A stretch of DNA of 64,000 bases from Acidisarcina sp. (GCA_035539175.1 DATLIY010000007.1:930001-994000), one strand, 5' to 3'; positions 37,522-47,130 are shown, numbered from the stretch's first letter. Notes: generated by a model from the sequence alone, not told the origin. Made by a program: numbers and translations.

Positions 37522-38609
37522 CGGTGACCTGCCGGGGTTGAGGTTTTGGCATGCGCCTTCCGTGGGGCCGGCGTGCTGTGCGGCTTCACGGCCTTCCGCA
37601 CGGGCTGCGCTTTCGTCTCGGGTACCTGCCGGGGAGCCGGCTGGGCATTCTTTTCCATCTCCAGGACTACCTGATGCTCATAACGCAGGTCCACCGCCGC
37701 CAGGTGGGGATACTGCTGACGCCACTCCGGCAGATGAGCCTTGTAATTCCTATATCGGCTGAGAAACTTATCTTCTCCAAAGTGGGCAAGAACATCCGAG
37801 CCGCGCTCCGGCATGAGGACCTTTACATCCTCAGGATCGGTCAGATCCACTTCGCTCAACTGCTCGGAGACCTTTTCCCCGCCCGAGTCGAGATCGGCGA
37901 CAAATCGCTGGTAGAGCTTCATGCGGGCCGCACGGATAGAGAGCGGGTCGGTGGCCTCGATTCCGGTAACCACCGGGAAGGAGAAGTGTCTCGCGGCGAG
38001 GACCGAAGGCGGCATGGAGAGGAGCACTCCGTTGCGATCCACCAGGCCGATGCCATTGCCGTGGCGCACGAAGGCGATGGGGGTACGCTCGACGATGGAG
38101 ATACGCAGTTGATTGGGCAGCAGGCGCATCACCGTGGCGTGCTCTACCCAGGGCAGGCGTTCGAGATCAGCCCGCCGTTCCGCCATGGGGATAAAAAAGA
38201 CATTCCGCCCAATATCGCTGCCAAAGACGGAAAGCAGTTCCGCACGCGTCACTTCGCTGTTCCCCAGGATCTGAATGTTGGAGGCGCTATCGATGCGGAA
38301 GCGCGGGTCGTGCCGGAAAAAGTCGCGCACGGCGAGTCCAAGCATGACGAGCAGCACCAGACCGGCGATGACCGCGAAACCAACCGCAATCCGGGCGATC
38401 CGATTTTTGGGCAGCAGGCCCCGGCGCACAGGCACACGCCTGCGCGAGCGGAGAAACGATTCTCCGGGGTCCGTCTCCACCTCATCAATGGGCAGAGGAA
38501 GCTCAGGCCGCGGTCGGGACGAAGCTGCTGCCGGACGATAGAACGAGTCCAGCGGCTCGTCTTCCGCGAGCGCCGATGCACGGCTTGTATATCCTTCGAT
38601 TTTTGCCAC
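37518..38609 (-). CDS. ftsQ: Cell division protein FtsQ
   Basis: A 363-residue bitopic protein. A cytoplasmic N-terminus of about 80 residues leads to one membrane helix (IAVGFAVIAGLVLLVMLGLAV), then the POTRA domain (IQILGNSEVTRAELLSVFG) and the FtsQ beta domain (PWVEHATVMRLLPNQLRISIVERTP). The last 60 residues are Pro/Lys/Ala-rich and extend beyond the usual length. FtsQ links FtsB/FtsL to the early divisome in the periplasm. Confidence 0.93.
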   Translation of the reverse strand: MAKIEGYTSRASALAEDEPLDSFYRPAAASSRPRPELPLPIDEVETDPGESFLRSRRRVPVRRGLLPKNRIARIAVGFAVIAGLVLLVMLGLAVRDFFRHDPRFRIDSASNIQILGNSEVTRAELLSVFGSDIGRNVFFIPMAERRADLERLPWVEHATVMRLLPNQLRISIVERTPIAFVRHGNGIGLVDRNGVLLSMPPSVLAARHFSFPVVTGIEATDPLSIRAARMKLYQRFVADLDSGGEKVSEQLSEVDLTDPEDVKVLMPERGSDVLAHFGEDKFLSRYRNYKAHLPEWRQQYPHLAAVDLRYEHQVVLEMEKNAQPAPRQVPETKAQPVRKAVKPHSTPAPRKAHAKTSTPAGHR

Positions 38610-38824
38610 GCCCTGAGCAAGGTCGTGAGAGTCGCCAGTCCCGAATATAACGCGGGGTGTGGGGCTTCTTCACGTTGAATTTCAGTGGCGAACCTCGGAG
38701 GGTATCTCCGGTGACAGCAGGGAGTCATCAGGAATCAATGCCAGAAGCAGGGGGATGGCTGCGCGTCCTGGCTCCCTCCCGGACGAGATCGCGGCAGTTG
38801 CCCCGGGCACGCAGACCTTATTCT

Positions 38825-38911
38825 ACCAGCGCTATGCGGGCTTTGTTTTACCAGCGCTATGCGGGCTTTGTTTTACCAGCGCTATGCAGGCTTTGTTTTA
38901 CCAGCGCGCCG
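38825..38911. repeat. 25-base tandem repeat between ftsQ and murC
   Basis: The unit ACCAGCGCTATGCGGGCTTT, extended by GTTTT, starts at 38825, 38850 and 38875, with a truncated fourth copy at 38900. It lies in the 310-base gap between murC and ftsQ; the last copy ends just before the murC stop codon. The rest of the gap, 38610-38824, shows nothing recognisable. There are no spacers, so this is not a CRISPR array. Confidence 0.85.
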
Positions 38912-38919
38912 CGCAAACC

Positions 38920-40353
38920 TTATTTCTGTCCGAGAGCTTTCCCCGCCGGAGCCGGCTGGAGGGCGTCGAGAACCTTCGCGCCCAGTTGGGAGACACTCCC
39001 CGCGCCGAGGGTAAGAATCACGTCGCCCTCCGTTGCCTGGGAGACGACGCGGCTCACCGCCTCATCGAAGGATGGAGCGTACTGGACCGATGGGCGGCCG
39101 ATGGCCTTGACCAGCGCCGGCGCATCCACTCCGGCAATCGGTTCTTCGCTGGCGGCGTAGATATCGAGTATCTGCACGCTGTCCGCATCGTCGAACGCCG
39201 AGGCAAACTGAGGCATCAGGTCGCGGGTCCGGGTAAAGCGGTGCGGCTGGAAGAGAACGTAGATTCGCTTGTAGCCGCATTCGCGCGCTGCGGCAAGCGT
39301 GGCGCGGATCTCGGTGGGATGATGCCCGTAGTCGTCGATCACGGTGACTCCGCGAACCGAGCCCTTCCACTGGAAGCGGCGATCGACTCCGCGATAGCCG
39401 GCCAGGGCGGAAACAATCTGCGGAGCGGGGATCTCAAGCTGCGTGGCAATGGCGATGGCAGCGGTAGCGTTCAGCACGTTATGCCGGCCCGGCACATGCA
39501 GTTCGAATGGCCCCAGCACCGTGCCACCCACCACAACCTCAAAGCGGGAGCGCACGGTGGAAACGGAATCCTCCCCCGATGCGGGCAGTTTGGTCGCAGC
39601 GTCCAGCGGCAGCATGCGAACAACAAAATCGGCCTCGGGTGTCGAGCCATAGGTGAACACGCGGCGCTCCACGCGCGGCAGAATCGAGGCCAGCAGCGGA
39701 TTGTCCAGGCAAACCGTGCAGCTTCCATAGAAGGGCACGCGGTTCATAAAGGTGACGAACGCGTTCTCGACATCGGCCATGTCCCGGTAGCAGTCCATGT
39801 GCTCGCGGTCGATGTTGGTGACCACGGAAAGGATGGGAGAAAGCTTGAGGAAGGAGCGGTCGCTCTCATCGGCCTCCGCCACCAGGTACTGGGACTTGCC
39901 CAGACGGGCGTTGGAGCCGAGAGCGCCGACCCGTCCCCCGACAACGACGGTGGGATCCAGCCCGCCCCCGGCGAGGACGACTGCGACCATCGAGGTGGTT
40001 GTCGTCTTGCCATGCATTCCGGCAATCGCGATGCCGTACTTGAGCCGCATCAGCTCGGCCAGCATCTCGGCCCGCTGAATCACCGGAATCTTACGCGCGC
40101 GGGCCTCGACCACCTCGGGATTGTTCTCGTGGACTGCGGAGCTGGTGACGACCACCCCGGAGCCGACGACGTTGGCTGCGGCGTGGCCTTCAAAAACCGT
40201 TGCTCCAAGCGATACCAGGCGGTCGGTAATCGCGGTCCGGCGCAGGTCGGAGCCAGAAACAGGATAGCCAAGGGTAAGCAGGATCTCGGCGATACCGCTC
40301 ATGCCGATTCCACCGATTCCGATAAAGTGCACGCGTTGCGATTTAGCGAACAT
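38920..40353 (-). CDS. murC: UDP-N-acetylmuramate--L-alanine ligase
   Basis: A 477-residue cytoplasmic ligase adding L-Ala to UDP-MurNAc. [19 protein letters not shown] is the MurC N-terminal Rossmann motif, [11 protein letters not shown] the ATP loop, and [14 protein letters not shown] the C-terminal family signature. The length is normal. It is the first gene of the downstream half of the split dcw cluster. murB, which often follows murC, is absent. Confidence 0.97.
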   Translation of the reverse strand: MFAKSQRVHFIGIGGIGMSGIAEILLTLGYPVSGSDLRRTAITDRLVSLGATVFEGHAAANVVGSGVVVTSSAVHENNPEVVEARARKIPVIQRAEMLAELMRLKYGIAIAGMHGKTTTTSMVAVVLAGGGLDPTVVVGGRVGALGSNARLGKSQYLVAEADESDRSFLKLSPILSVVTNIDREHMDCYRDMADVENAFVTFMNRVPFYGSCTVCLDNPLLASILPRVERRVFTYGSTPEADFVVRMLPLDAATKLPASGEDSVSTVRSRFEVVVGGTVLGPFELHVPGRHNVLNATAAIAIATQLEIPAPQIVSALAGYRGVDRRFQWKGSVRGVTVIDDYGHHPTEIRATLAAARECGYKRIYVLFQPHRFTRTRDLMPQFASAFDDADSVQILDIYAASEEPIAGVDAPALVKAIGRPSVQYAPSFDEAVSRVVSQATEGDVILTLGAGSVSQLGAKVLDALQPAPAGKALGQK

Positions 40354-40649
40354 AGGTCCAAGGAATGGAAATCTTCCCTACTGTATCAGCGCGGGCGATG
40401 TGGATCGAGAGTTGGAGCGGGCGCGGCACTCGCTAGACCACTCCCGCTGTGCCATATGGCGCAACACAAAACACGCAGAAAAGATGTGGTTCTTTTCGTT
40501 GGAGATGCACCCGGGAGCCCCGCGACAATTTCAGAAAAGCGTGTTTCCACAGATACAGAGTTTGCCGAAGACCCAGCAAAACAAAGGGTCGACAGTAGAC
40601 CGGCCCCAGGGCTTTGCGGTTTGGGGGCAAGCAGTACAGGAGGTTTCCA

Positions 40650-41033
40650 ATGCGTGCATTCCGTCCTTTGATTCTTGCTAGCGCAATCCTTGCCGGCGGG
40701 CTGATGATGGCCAGCAGTGCGACCGCCCAGGCTGGTGTTCGCGTTTACGTAGCGGCGGGGCCCGCAGGACCCGGCTACTATGCCGACGGCGGTTATCCTG
40801 CGCCTTATCCCGGCTGTCGCTGGGTTCCGGCCTATACCGACGCCTATGGAAACTACTATCCGGGTCAGTGGATAGCGATCCAGGGCCGGGGAGACCATGA
40901 GTGGCGCGAACACGAGCAGCGGGAACACGAATGGCGCGAGCACGAATGGCGCGAACATGAAGGCGATCGCGGCTACGGCTATCGCGAAGGGCGTCGCGAG
41001 TGGCGCCACGGCGATGAGGACGGAGACAGGTAA
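40650..41033 (+). CDS. Small secreted protein with WREHE repeats
   Basis: A 127-residue protein with a clear signal peptide (FRPLILASAILAGGLMMASSATAQA), a Tyr/Gly/Pro-rich middle, and a strongly charged tail built from E-W-R-E-H units. I do not recognise a family. The ribosome site ACAGGAGGT, 6 bases before the ATG at 40650, is among the strongest in the window. It lies on the opposite strand to the surrounding division genes, divergent from murC. The His/Glu-rich tail could bind metal, but that is only a guess from composition. Confidence 0.7.
   Translation: MRAFRPLILASAILAGGLMMASSATAQAGVRVYVAAGPAGPGYYADGGYPAPYPGCRWVPAYTDAYGNYYPGQWIAIQGRGDHEWREHEQREHEWREHEWREHEGDRGYGYREGRREWRHGDEDGDR
40899..40958 (+). 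repeat. Four in-frame 15-base repeats
   Basis: Four consecutive 15-base units encode EWREH, EQREH, EWREH and EWREH. They make up the charged tail of the small secreted protein. Confidence 0.8.
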
Positions 41034-41035
41034 AC

Positions 41036-41054
41036 CATAGAAATCTATGCTTTT
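41036..41054 (+). terminator. Possible weak terminator after the WREHE protein gene
   Basis: CATAGA AA TCTATG followed by C and TTTT lies directly after the stop codon. The stem has only six base pairs and a 2-base loop as written, so it is a weak candidate. Confidence 0.3.
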
Positions 41055-41323
41055 GGGGTATTGCGGCGAGGTAACCCGAAAGCCCTCCAATTCGAATTGC
41101 GCGGATGCACCGAAATTCCCGCGGTGCGCCGCGCAACTCCTGAAACGAAACCGCAACTTTTGCACCGGAACATGGTTAACTAAGGAGTAGATATTCGATG
41201 CGGCTTTGCGCGACTCCTTCGCCATCCAGGCGTCGAGCTGACGAGGTCACAGAGGTTAGGGTATCGATGGTTGCAAGGCACGCGTCCCCATGAATCTGCA
41301 CAAGGGCGCGAGGGGGTTCCGCG

Positions 41324-42073
41324 ATGCGCCTTCTTCGATTGGCTGTATTGGTCGGCTTGTTTACTATCCCGATATTGCACGCACGGGCACAGGTCTCGGT
41401 TGGCGTTGGCGTAGGTGTGCCGGTTGCGCCTGCGGTTGTGTATGGCCCGCAGGATTACGACGATGACGACTATTACGGCTCGCCGGTCTATTACGGCCCG
41501 CCGGTCTGCGACTGGGGATATTACCCCTATGCTCCCTATGCCTGCGCGCCCTATGGATATTACGGCCCTAGCTGGTTCGTAGGCGGCCTCTTTATTGGCG
41601 CAGGCCCCTGGTATGGGTGGCATGGCGGCTATGGCGGCGGATACTATCGCCGCAGCTACTACCACGACGGATATGGCGGGGGCTATTACAACCGCGGATA
41701 TTATGGCGGCGGTGGATATGGACGTGGATGGAACCACGCTCCGGCACGCGCGATACCGGACCATCGCGGCAGCTACAATCGCGGTGGATACGGCAATGGA
41801 TATATGCAATCGCCGGGCTCAACCCGCATGCCGTATGTTGCCAACCGTGGTCCGATGAATGGGTACGGCGGACGTGGCAATTATGGCGGCGGCTATAGCG
41901 GATCGTATGGTGGCGGACGCGGGAACTTCGGTGGTGGTGGCCGTAGCTTCGGCGGCGGTGGCCATAGCTTCGGCGGCGGCGGCGGATTCAGCGGTGGCGG
42001 CCATAGCTTCGGGGGTGGCGGTGGTCACGGCGGAGGCTTTGGCGGAGGCGGCCACGGTGGTGGACACCGCTAA
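41324..42073 (+). CDS. Secreted Gly/Tyr-rich low-complexity protein
   Basis: A 249-residue protein: signal peptide (LLRLAVLVGLFTIPILHARA), a VGVGVGVPV segment, a Tyr/Asp/Pro-rich stretch, then Gly/Tyr/Arg and finally Gly/Ser/Phe/His repeats (SFGGGGH). One hydrophobic patch, SWFVGGLFIGAGPWYG, sits near residues 85-100. GAGGGGG precedes the ATG. The composition resembles surface or outer-membrane Gly-rich proteins of acidobacteria; no function can be assigned. It is in the same orientation as the WREHE protein gene and both lie inside the dcw cluster. Confidence 0.7.
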   Translation: MRLLRLAVLVGLFTIPILHARAQVSVGVGVGVPVAPAVVYGPQDYDDDDYYGSPVYYGPPVCDWGYYPYAPYACAPYGYYGPSWFVGGLFIGAGPWYGWHGGYGGGYYRRSYYHDGYGGGYYNRGYYGGGGYGRGWNHAPARAIPDHRGSYNRGGYGNGYMQSPGSTRMPYVANRGPMNGYGGRGNYGGGYSGSYGGGRGNFGGGGRSFGGGGHSFGGGGGFSGGGHSFGGGGGHGGGFGGGGHGGGHR

Positions 42074-42094
42074 ACCAATCAGGAAACTCCAGTC

Positions 42095-42124
42095 AAAGGC
42101 TCACTCCCCGGAGTGGGCCTTTTG
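42095..42124. terminator. Hairpin terminator between the Gly-rich gene and murG
   Basis: AAAGGC-T-CACTCC pairs with GGAGTG-G-GCCTTT, with a 2-base loop, followed by TTTTGATT on the plus strand. It ends the Gly-rich gene and, by symmetry, may serve convergent transcription from murG. Confidence 0.75.
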
Positions 42125-42168
42125 ATTGTGGGACAGGATTTGGCCCGTCTCTAAGATTTGAGCTGTCT

Positions 42169-43275
42169 TTACGATTTGGCCCGCTTCCCGGCGAGCGCAT
42201 CAATCTTCTCGGCGATCCGCCTGGCGGCTTCCGGATGCGCCAGAGACCGCGCCCGTTCGCCCATTTTGAGCAGCCGGTCCGGGCTCCGCAGCAGATCGAG
42301 CAGTGCGGCGAGCAGGTGCTCGGGAGTGACGTCCTTTTCCAGCAGCAGAACAGCCGCTCCAGCGTCTGCCAGCACCTCGGCGTTTTTGCGCTGGTGGTCG
42401 TCGGCAGCAGCGGCAAATGGAACCAGCAGCGCAGGCCTGCCAGCCGCAGCCAGCTCGGCCACGGTACTGGCTCCGCTACGAGACAGGATCAGATCGGCCA
42501 AGGCGAACTGATCCGGCATGTCCTCCAGAAAGGGCTGGACCTGCCAGCGCTCGGGTGGCGCACCACTGGCGGCGTAATCCGCCTGGGTCTGCGCGGCATG
42601 GCGTGCCCCGGCCTGATGCATGATGGTGAGGGTCGGCAAGGCCGCCAGTAACTGGGGCGCTATTGCTGCCATATGCTGATTGAGCACGCGGCCACCCTGG
42701 CTTCCGCCAAAGACCAGCAGCCGCGGCGATGCGCCAGCGCCTTTACGCGGAATCGAGAAAAATTCCGCTCGAACCGGAATGCCGGTGACCTCCGCATTGC
42801 GAAACCAGGCCGCGGCGGGAGGAAAATTGACGGCGGCAGCGTTGACCCATTTGCCAATCAGCCGGTTGGCCAGGCCTGGAGCGGCATTCGGCTCAAAAGC
42901 CAGCGTCGGGACCCGGCTGAGAATCGCGGCCATCATCGCCGGGCCGGAAGCATAGCCTCCAACGCCGACGACGGCGTGAGGCCGAAACTCCCGCAGCAGA
43001 GCGAAGCAGCGTGCAAGACCCAGTGGGAGATCGAGCAGCGTACGCAGGCGCGTCCTGAGGCTGACATTTTTGAGCTGGCCGACCTGGATCAACTCCAGGC
43101 GATACCCTGCCTGTGGGACCAGCCGCGTCTCCAGACCGCGCGAGGTGCCCACAAAACGCACTTCGGCGTGAAAGCGATCCTTGAGTTCGCGGGCGATGGC
43201 GAGCGCGGGGATGATGTGGCCTCCGGTGCCGCCGCCCGCGATCAGAACGCGGAGTCCTTCATTCCCTTCCGCCAT
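42169..43275 (-). CDS. murG: UDP-N-acetylglucosamine--MurNAc-pentapeptide-lipid GlcNAc transferase
   Basis: A 368-residue GT28 enzyme turning lipid I into lipid II at the inner face of the membrane. VLIAGGGTGGHIIPALAIA is the N-terminal lipid-binding glycine loop, and LVFGGSQGGRVLNQHM and LSRSGASTVAELAAAGRPALLVPF are the donor-site signatures. The ATG at 43275 lies five bases after the ftsW stop; the longer frame overlaps ftsW. It is the last gene of the upstream half of the split cluster. Confidence 0.96.
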   Translation of the reverse strand: MAEGNEGLRVLIAGGGTGGHIIPALAIARELKDRFHAEVRFVGTSRGLETRLVPQAGYRLELIQVGQLKNVSLRTRLRTLLDLPLGLARCFALLREFRPHAVVGVGGYASGPAMMAAILSRVPTLAFEPNAAPGLANRLIGKWVNAAAVNFPPAAAWFRNAEVTGIPVRAEFFSIPRKGAGASPRLLVFGGSQGGRVLNQHMAAIAPQLLAALPTLTIMHQAGARHAAQTQADYAASGAPPERWQVQPFLEDMPDQFALADLILSRSGASTVAELAAAGRPALLVPFAAAADDHQRKNAEVLADAGAAVLLLEKDVTPEHLLAALLDLLRSPDRLLKMGERARSLAHPEAARRIAEKIDALAGKRAKS

Positions 43276-43280
43276 CGCGA

Positions 43281-44375
43281 TCAGTCGATCTCCCGCGTAA
43301 TGTTCAGCAGCACGCCCATGCTGGCCAGCATGATGAAGAGCGACGTACCCCCGGAAGAGATGAACGGCAGCGGAATGCCCTTGGTGGGCACCAGCGCGAG
43401 CACCACGCTGATGTTGAAGAAGGCCTGGATCAGCACGGTGCAGGTAATTCCGAAGGCGAGAAAGCGGGCGAAGGGGTCCTTGGAGAGGATGGCTGCGCGC
43501 AATCCCCGGCATCCCAGCGCGACGAACAGGGCTACGAGGATCAGCGCGCCGATCAGCCCCAGTTCCTCCGCAATATTGGCAAAGATGAAGTCGGTATGCG
43601 GCTCCGGCAGGTAGAAGAGCTTCTGACGGCCCTCCATGTACCCCAGGCCGTGCAGGCCGCCGGTGCCCACCGCAATGAGCGATTGAATGGTGTGGAAGCC
43701 GCTGCCCTGCGGGTCCGCCTCAGGGTTGAGAAATGCCAGCATACGGGCGCGCCGCCACGGCACACGGAAGAGAAGCCAGTAGAGCACCGGTGCAGCCGCG
43801 AGCACGGCATACCCGAGATACTTCATCTCCATTCCGGCAAGGTAGAGCATGAGCGCAGTAACCCCGGCGCATACCAGCGCCGTGCCGAGGTCCGGCTCCT
43901 TCACAATCAGCGCGATAAAGATGAGGCTGGGCATGGCTGCGGGGATCAGCGTATTCCGCCAGTCGTGGATCGACTGCATCCGGTTCTGCAGGAACCATGC
44001 GAGAAAGAGCACCAGCGCGGGTTTCGCAATCTCCGACGGCTGAAAGGTGAAGAAGCTGCCGAAGCGAATCCAGCGATGGGTGGCATGCGAGCCCGGCACC
44101 AGGAAGACGCCCAGCAGCAGCAGAGTGCAGATGGCAATGAGTGGAAAGACGACCTGAGTGCGGTTCAACACGCGGTAGTCCATCTGCATCAGTCCGGTCA
44201 TGGCGACCAGACCGAGCAGGGCCCACAGCGCCTGTTTCGTCACAAAAGTATAGGGCGAACCGAAGCGCTCCTTTGCCATGACGGCGGAAGCGCTAAAGAC
44301 CATCACCAGCCCGATCACGACCAGCAAAAGCGTAACGCCGAAGAGCCATTTGTCTACGCCTACGCGTTTTGCCAT
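43281..44375 (-). CDS. ftsW: Septal peptidoglycan polymerase FtsW
   Basis: A 364-residue SEDS protein with about ten membrane segments. VMVFSASAVMAKERFG, FQPSEIAKPALVLFLAWFL and the HTDFIFANIAEELGLIGA signature are all present. FtsW polymerises lipid II together with the FtsI transpeptidase. It overlaps murD by 16 bases. Confidence 0.95.
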   Translation of the reverse strand: MAKRVGVDKWLFGVTLLLVVIGLVMVFSASAVMAKERFGSPYTFVTKQALWALLGLVAMTGLMQMDYRVLNRTQVVFPLIAICTLLLLGVFLVPGSHATHRWIRFGSFFTFQPSEIAKPALVLFLAWFLQNRMQSIHDWRNTLIPAAMPSLIFIALIVKEPDLGTALVCAGVTALMLYLAGMEMKYLGYAVLAAAPVLYWLLFRVPWRRARMLAFLNPEADPQGSGFHTIQSLIAVGTGGLHGLGYMEGRQKLFYLPEPHTDFIFANIAEELGLIGALILVALFVALGCRGLRAAILSKDPFARFLAFGITCTVLIQAFFNISVVLALVPTKGIPLPFISSGGTSLFIMLASMGVLLNITREID

Positions 44376-45733
44376 ATACCGCGGCGCTCCAGCACTAGGT
44401 CTTTGAACACCTGCCCACGGTGCTCATAGTTATCGAACTGATCGTAGCTGGAGCAGGCAGGAGCCAGCAGCACCACATCCCCCGGCACGGCCTGGCTGCC
44501 TGCGCTCTGAAGGGCCTCCTTCAGCGTGTGCGCGGAGACAATCGGCACCGTGCCGCGGATCTGCGTTTCAATCTTCTCCGCCGCGGCGCCGATGGTGTAC
44601 ACCTTCTTGACGCGCTGCCGCAGCAACTGGTGGAGGAGAGTGTAGTCCGAGTTCTTATCCTTGCCGCCGAGGATCAGGTGAATGTTGCCGGGGAACGACT
44701 CGATGGCTTTGATGGTCGCGTCCACGTTGGTCGCCTTGGAATCGTTGTAGTAGTCGACCCCATCAATTTTGGCGACAAACTCCAGGCGATGCTCCACCGC
44801 CTTGAAGCTCGCAACCGCAAGTCGAATCGCTTCCGGGCTGGCTCCGGCAAGACGCGTAGCACACACGGCGGCGAGTACATTCTCCACGTTGTGCGCGCCC
44901 TTCAGGTGGATCTCGGATAGCGGCAGAATTGCCTCCGGCTGCAGCCCCGCTCCCCCCTGAAAGAAAATTTTGCCATCGCTGAGATAGGCTCCCTGCTCGA
45001 CAGGCTGGCGGCGGCTGAACCAGAAAATGCGGGAGTGGGCGCGGGAGGCCGCCTGGGCAGTTCGCGGATCATCGGCGTTGAGCACCAGGCTATCCTGCGC
45101 ATCCTGCTTCAGGAAAATTCTCTCCTTCGCCATCGCGTAATTTTCAAAAGTACCGTGGCGGTCGAGATGATCGGGGGTAATGTTCAGTATTACGGCAATC
45201 TCGGGGTGAAACTCCTGCGTCGATTCCAACTGAAAGCTGGAAACCTCAAGTACAGACCAGCCATCGGCGCGGCTCTGCTCTACCAGCGAGATGACGGGAA
45301 CTCCAATGTTCCCTCCCACCTCGACCGGGAGCCCGGCGGCCTTGAGGATCTCTCCGCAGAGGGTCGTCGTCGTGGTCTTGCCATTGGAGCCGGTGATGGC
45401 CAGCGTCTTCCCTTTGAGATAGAGCGAGGCGAGCTCCAGTTCCCCGAGAACCGGATGGCCAAGCGCCTTTGCCTGGGCCACCTCCGGCGTATTCAGGGGC
45501 ACACCGGGGCTGACGACGATCATATCCTGCCGCCGGAAGGTGAGCAGCCCGTGGCCGCCCGCTTCGACGGCAATGCCTTCTTCGAGCAGTGCGGGAATCT
45601 CCTTGGCGAGAGCCTCCGCGCTACGCATATCGGAGACGGTGACCTGCGCTCCATGGTGACGGAGAAACAATGCCGCCGCGAGACCCGACTTCCCTAATCC
45701 GACGACCAGAACTTTCTTACCCTTGAGTTCCAT
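44360..45733 (-). CDS. murD: UDP-N-acetylmuramoylalanine--D-glutamate ligase
   Basis: A 457-residue ligase adding D-Glu (made by MurI, also in this window). VLVVGLGKSGLAAALFL is the N-terminal domain, GSNGKTTTTTLCGE the ATP loop and YYNDSKATNVDATIKAIE the conserved Mur segment. The C-terminal CSSYDQFDNYEHRGQVFKDLV is typical of MurD. Confidence 0.96.
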   Translation of the reverse strand: MELKGKKVLVVGLGKSGLAAALFLRHHGAQVTVSDMRSAEALAKEIPALLEEGIAVEAGGHGLLTFRRQDMIVVSPGVPLNTPEVAQAKALGHPVLGELELASLYLKGKTLAITGSNGKTTTTTLCGEILKAAGLPVEVGGNIGVPVISLVEQSRADGWSVLEVSSFQLESTQEFHPEIAVILNITPDHLDRHGTFENYAMAKERIFLKQDAQDSLVLNADDPRTAQAASRAHSRIFWFSRRQPVEQGAYLSDGKIFFQGGAGLQPEAILPLSEIHLKGAHNVENVLAAVCATRLAGASPEAIRLAVASFKAVEHRLEFVAKIDGVDYYNDSKATNVDATIKAIESFPGNIHLILGGKDKNSDYTLLHQLLRQRVKKVYTIGAAAEKIETQIRGTVPIVSAHTLKEALQSAGSQAVPGDVVLLAPACSSYDQFDNYEHRGQVFKDLVLERRGIWQNA

Positions 45734-45896
45734 AGCAACCTGCGTTTTCCGCCATGGCCCGATAACCGGGCCAATTCATTTTCCCACGTAGACAATATCG
45801 CGCTTGGGGCACTTTCTCTTTTACTCTTTTGATCCGATTCTGTGCAGATCTTCGTGGCCGGACTTCGATCCGGCCCCCCGTTGCACCAGAAACGCC

Positions 45897-47030
45897 TTAC
45901 CGGAGCTTCAGCGTGGTAAGTGCAAAGAGCGCAAAGATCAACGCCCCTATCCAGAAACGCACAATCACTTTCGACTCCGACCAGCCCATCAGTTCGAAAT
46001 GATGGTGAAGCGGAGCCATCTTGAAGATTCGCTTTCCCCGAAGCTTGTAACTGCCCACCTGCAGAATGACCGACAGGCCCTCCAATACGAAGATGCCGCC
46101 AATGAAGGGCAGGAGCAGCTCCTGCTTAATAATGACCGCCACCGTACCAATCGCGCCACCCAGCGCCAGCGATCCTACATCGCCCATGAAGATCTCCGCG
46201 GGATGAGCGTTATACCAGAGAAATCCAATGCTTGCGCCAACCATCGCACCGCAGAAGACGGTAAGCTCGCCGACCATCGGCATGCGCTGCAGCTCCAGAT
46301 AATCGGAAAAGACCACATGGCCGCTCACGTAGGTAAGCACGGTGAGCGCGCCAGCCGCGACGATGGTGCATCCGATGGCCAGCCCATCCAGACCATCGGT
46401 AAGGTTGACCGCGTTACTGGAACCGACGATGACGAACGTTACAAAAACGATGAAGGGCAGAAACGCCAGCAGGCCCAGGTGGGGAATGCCGCCGAGCGCA
46501 TGGATCGCCAGATCGGGACGAAAGCGCTTCACAAACGGCACCATCAGGTGGGTGGAGTAGCTGCCGCGTTGCTGCATCAGCACCAGCACAACGGCAATAG
46601 CTACGCTCACCAGAATCTGATATCCCAGCTTGGCGCGGGCAGTCAGCCCCAGGTTTCTGCGATGAATCACCTTGATGTAGTCATCGGCAAATCCGATTGC
46701 GCCGAAAGCCAGCGTCGCCAGCATCACCAGCCAGACCAGAGGGTTGCTGAGATCGGACCAGAGCAGCGTGGGCAGCAGGATGGCGATACCGATGAGAATC
46801 CCCCCCATGGTAGGGGTTCCCGCCTTCTTCTGGTGCTCTTTCGGGCCATCCTCGCGGATGTACTGGCCGATCTGGAACTCGCGCAGCTTCTCAATAACGT
46901 AGGGCCCGATGAGCAGCGCGATCAACAACGCCGTGAGGCTGGCGAACGCGGTACGAAACGTCAGATACCGGAAGATTCGGAAGGGTCTGAAGTAGGGAAA
47001 CAGCTTTTGATAAAGCAGCCAGTAGAGCAA
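45897..47030 (-). CDS. mraY: Phospho-N-acetylmuramoyl-pentapeptide-transferase
   Basis: A 377-residue multi-pass enzyme forming lipid I from undecaprenyl phosphate. GTPTMGGILIG, LAFGAIGFADDYIKV, NAVNLTDGLDGLAIG and the C-terminal PLHHHFELMGWSESKV are the standard MraY signatures, including the Asp pair and the HHH motif. Gaps of 163 and 137 bases separate it from murD and murF. Confidence 0.97.
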   Translation of the reverse strand: MLYWLLYQKLFPYFRPFRIFRYLTFRTAFASLTALLIALLIGPYVIEKLREFQIGQYIREDGPKEHQKKAGTPTMGGILIGIAILLPTLLWSDLSNPLVWLVMLATLAFGAIGFADDYIKVIHRRNLGLTARAKLGYQILVSVAIAVVLVLMQQRGSYSTHLMVPFVKRFRPDLAIHALGGIPHLGLLAFLPFIVFVTFVIVGSSNAVNLTDGLDGLAIGCTIVAAGALTVLTYVSGHVVFSDYLELQRMPMVGELTVFCGAMVGASIGFLWYNAHPAEIFMGDVGSLALGGAIGTVAVIIKQELLLPFIGGIFVLEGLSVILQVGSYKLRGKRIFKMAPLHHHFELMGWSESKVIVRFWIGALIFALFALTTLKLR

Positions 47031-47106
47031 ACTTCCTCCGGCAAAACATGCAGGTTCTCGACCATGCCTCCCCGTGGGGGAAGCAACGACATTGGACAGT
47101 AGATTC

Positions 47107-47130
47107 GCCTATCTGCCTATCTGCCTATCT
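47107..47130. repeat. 8-base tandem repeat, three copies
   Basis: GCCTATCT is repeated three times without change in the short gap between mraY and murF. Confidence 0.75.

Noticed and set aside
38825-38911. Possible CRISPR array
   Set aside because: The 25-base copies are directly adjacent with no spacers and no cas genes are present.
38659-40671. A 670-codon plus-strand open frame opposite murC
   Set aside because: It is antisense to a certain gene, has no recognisable domain and reflects the lack of stops on the opposite strand of GC-rich coding DNA.
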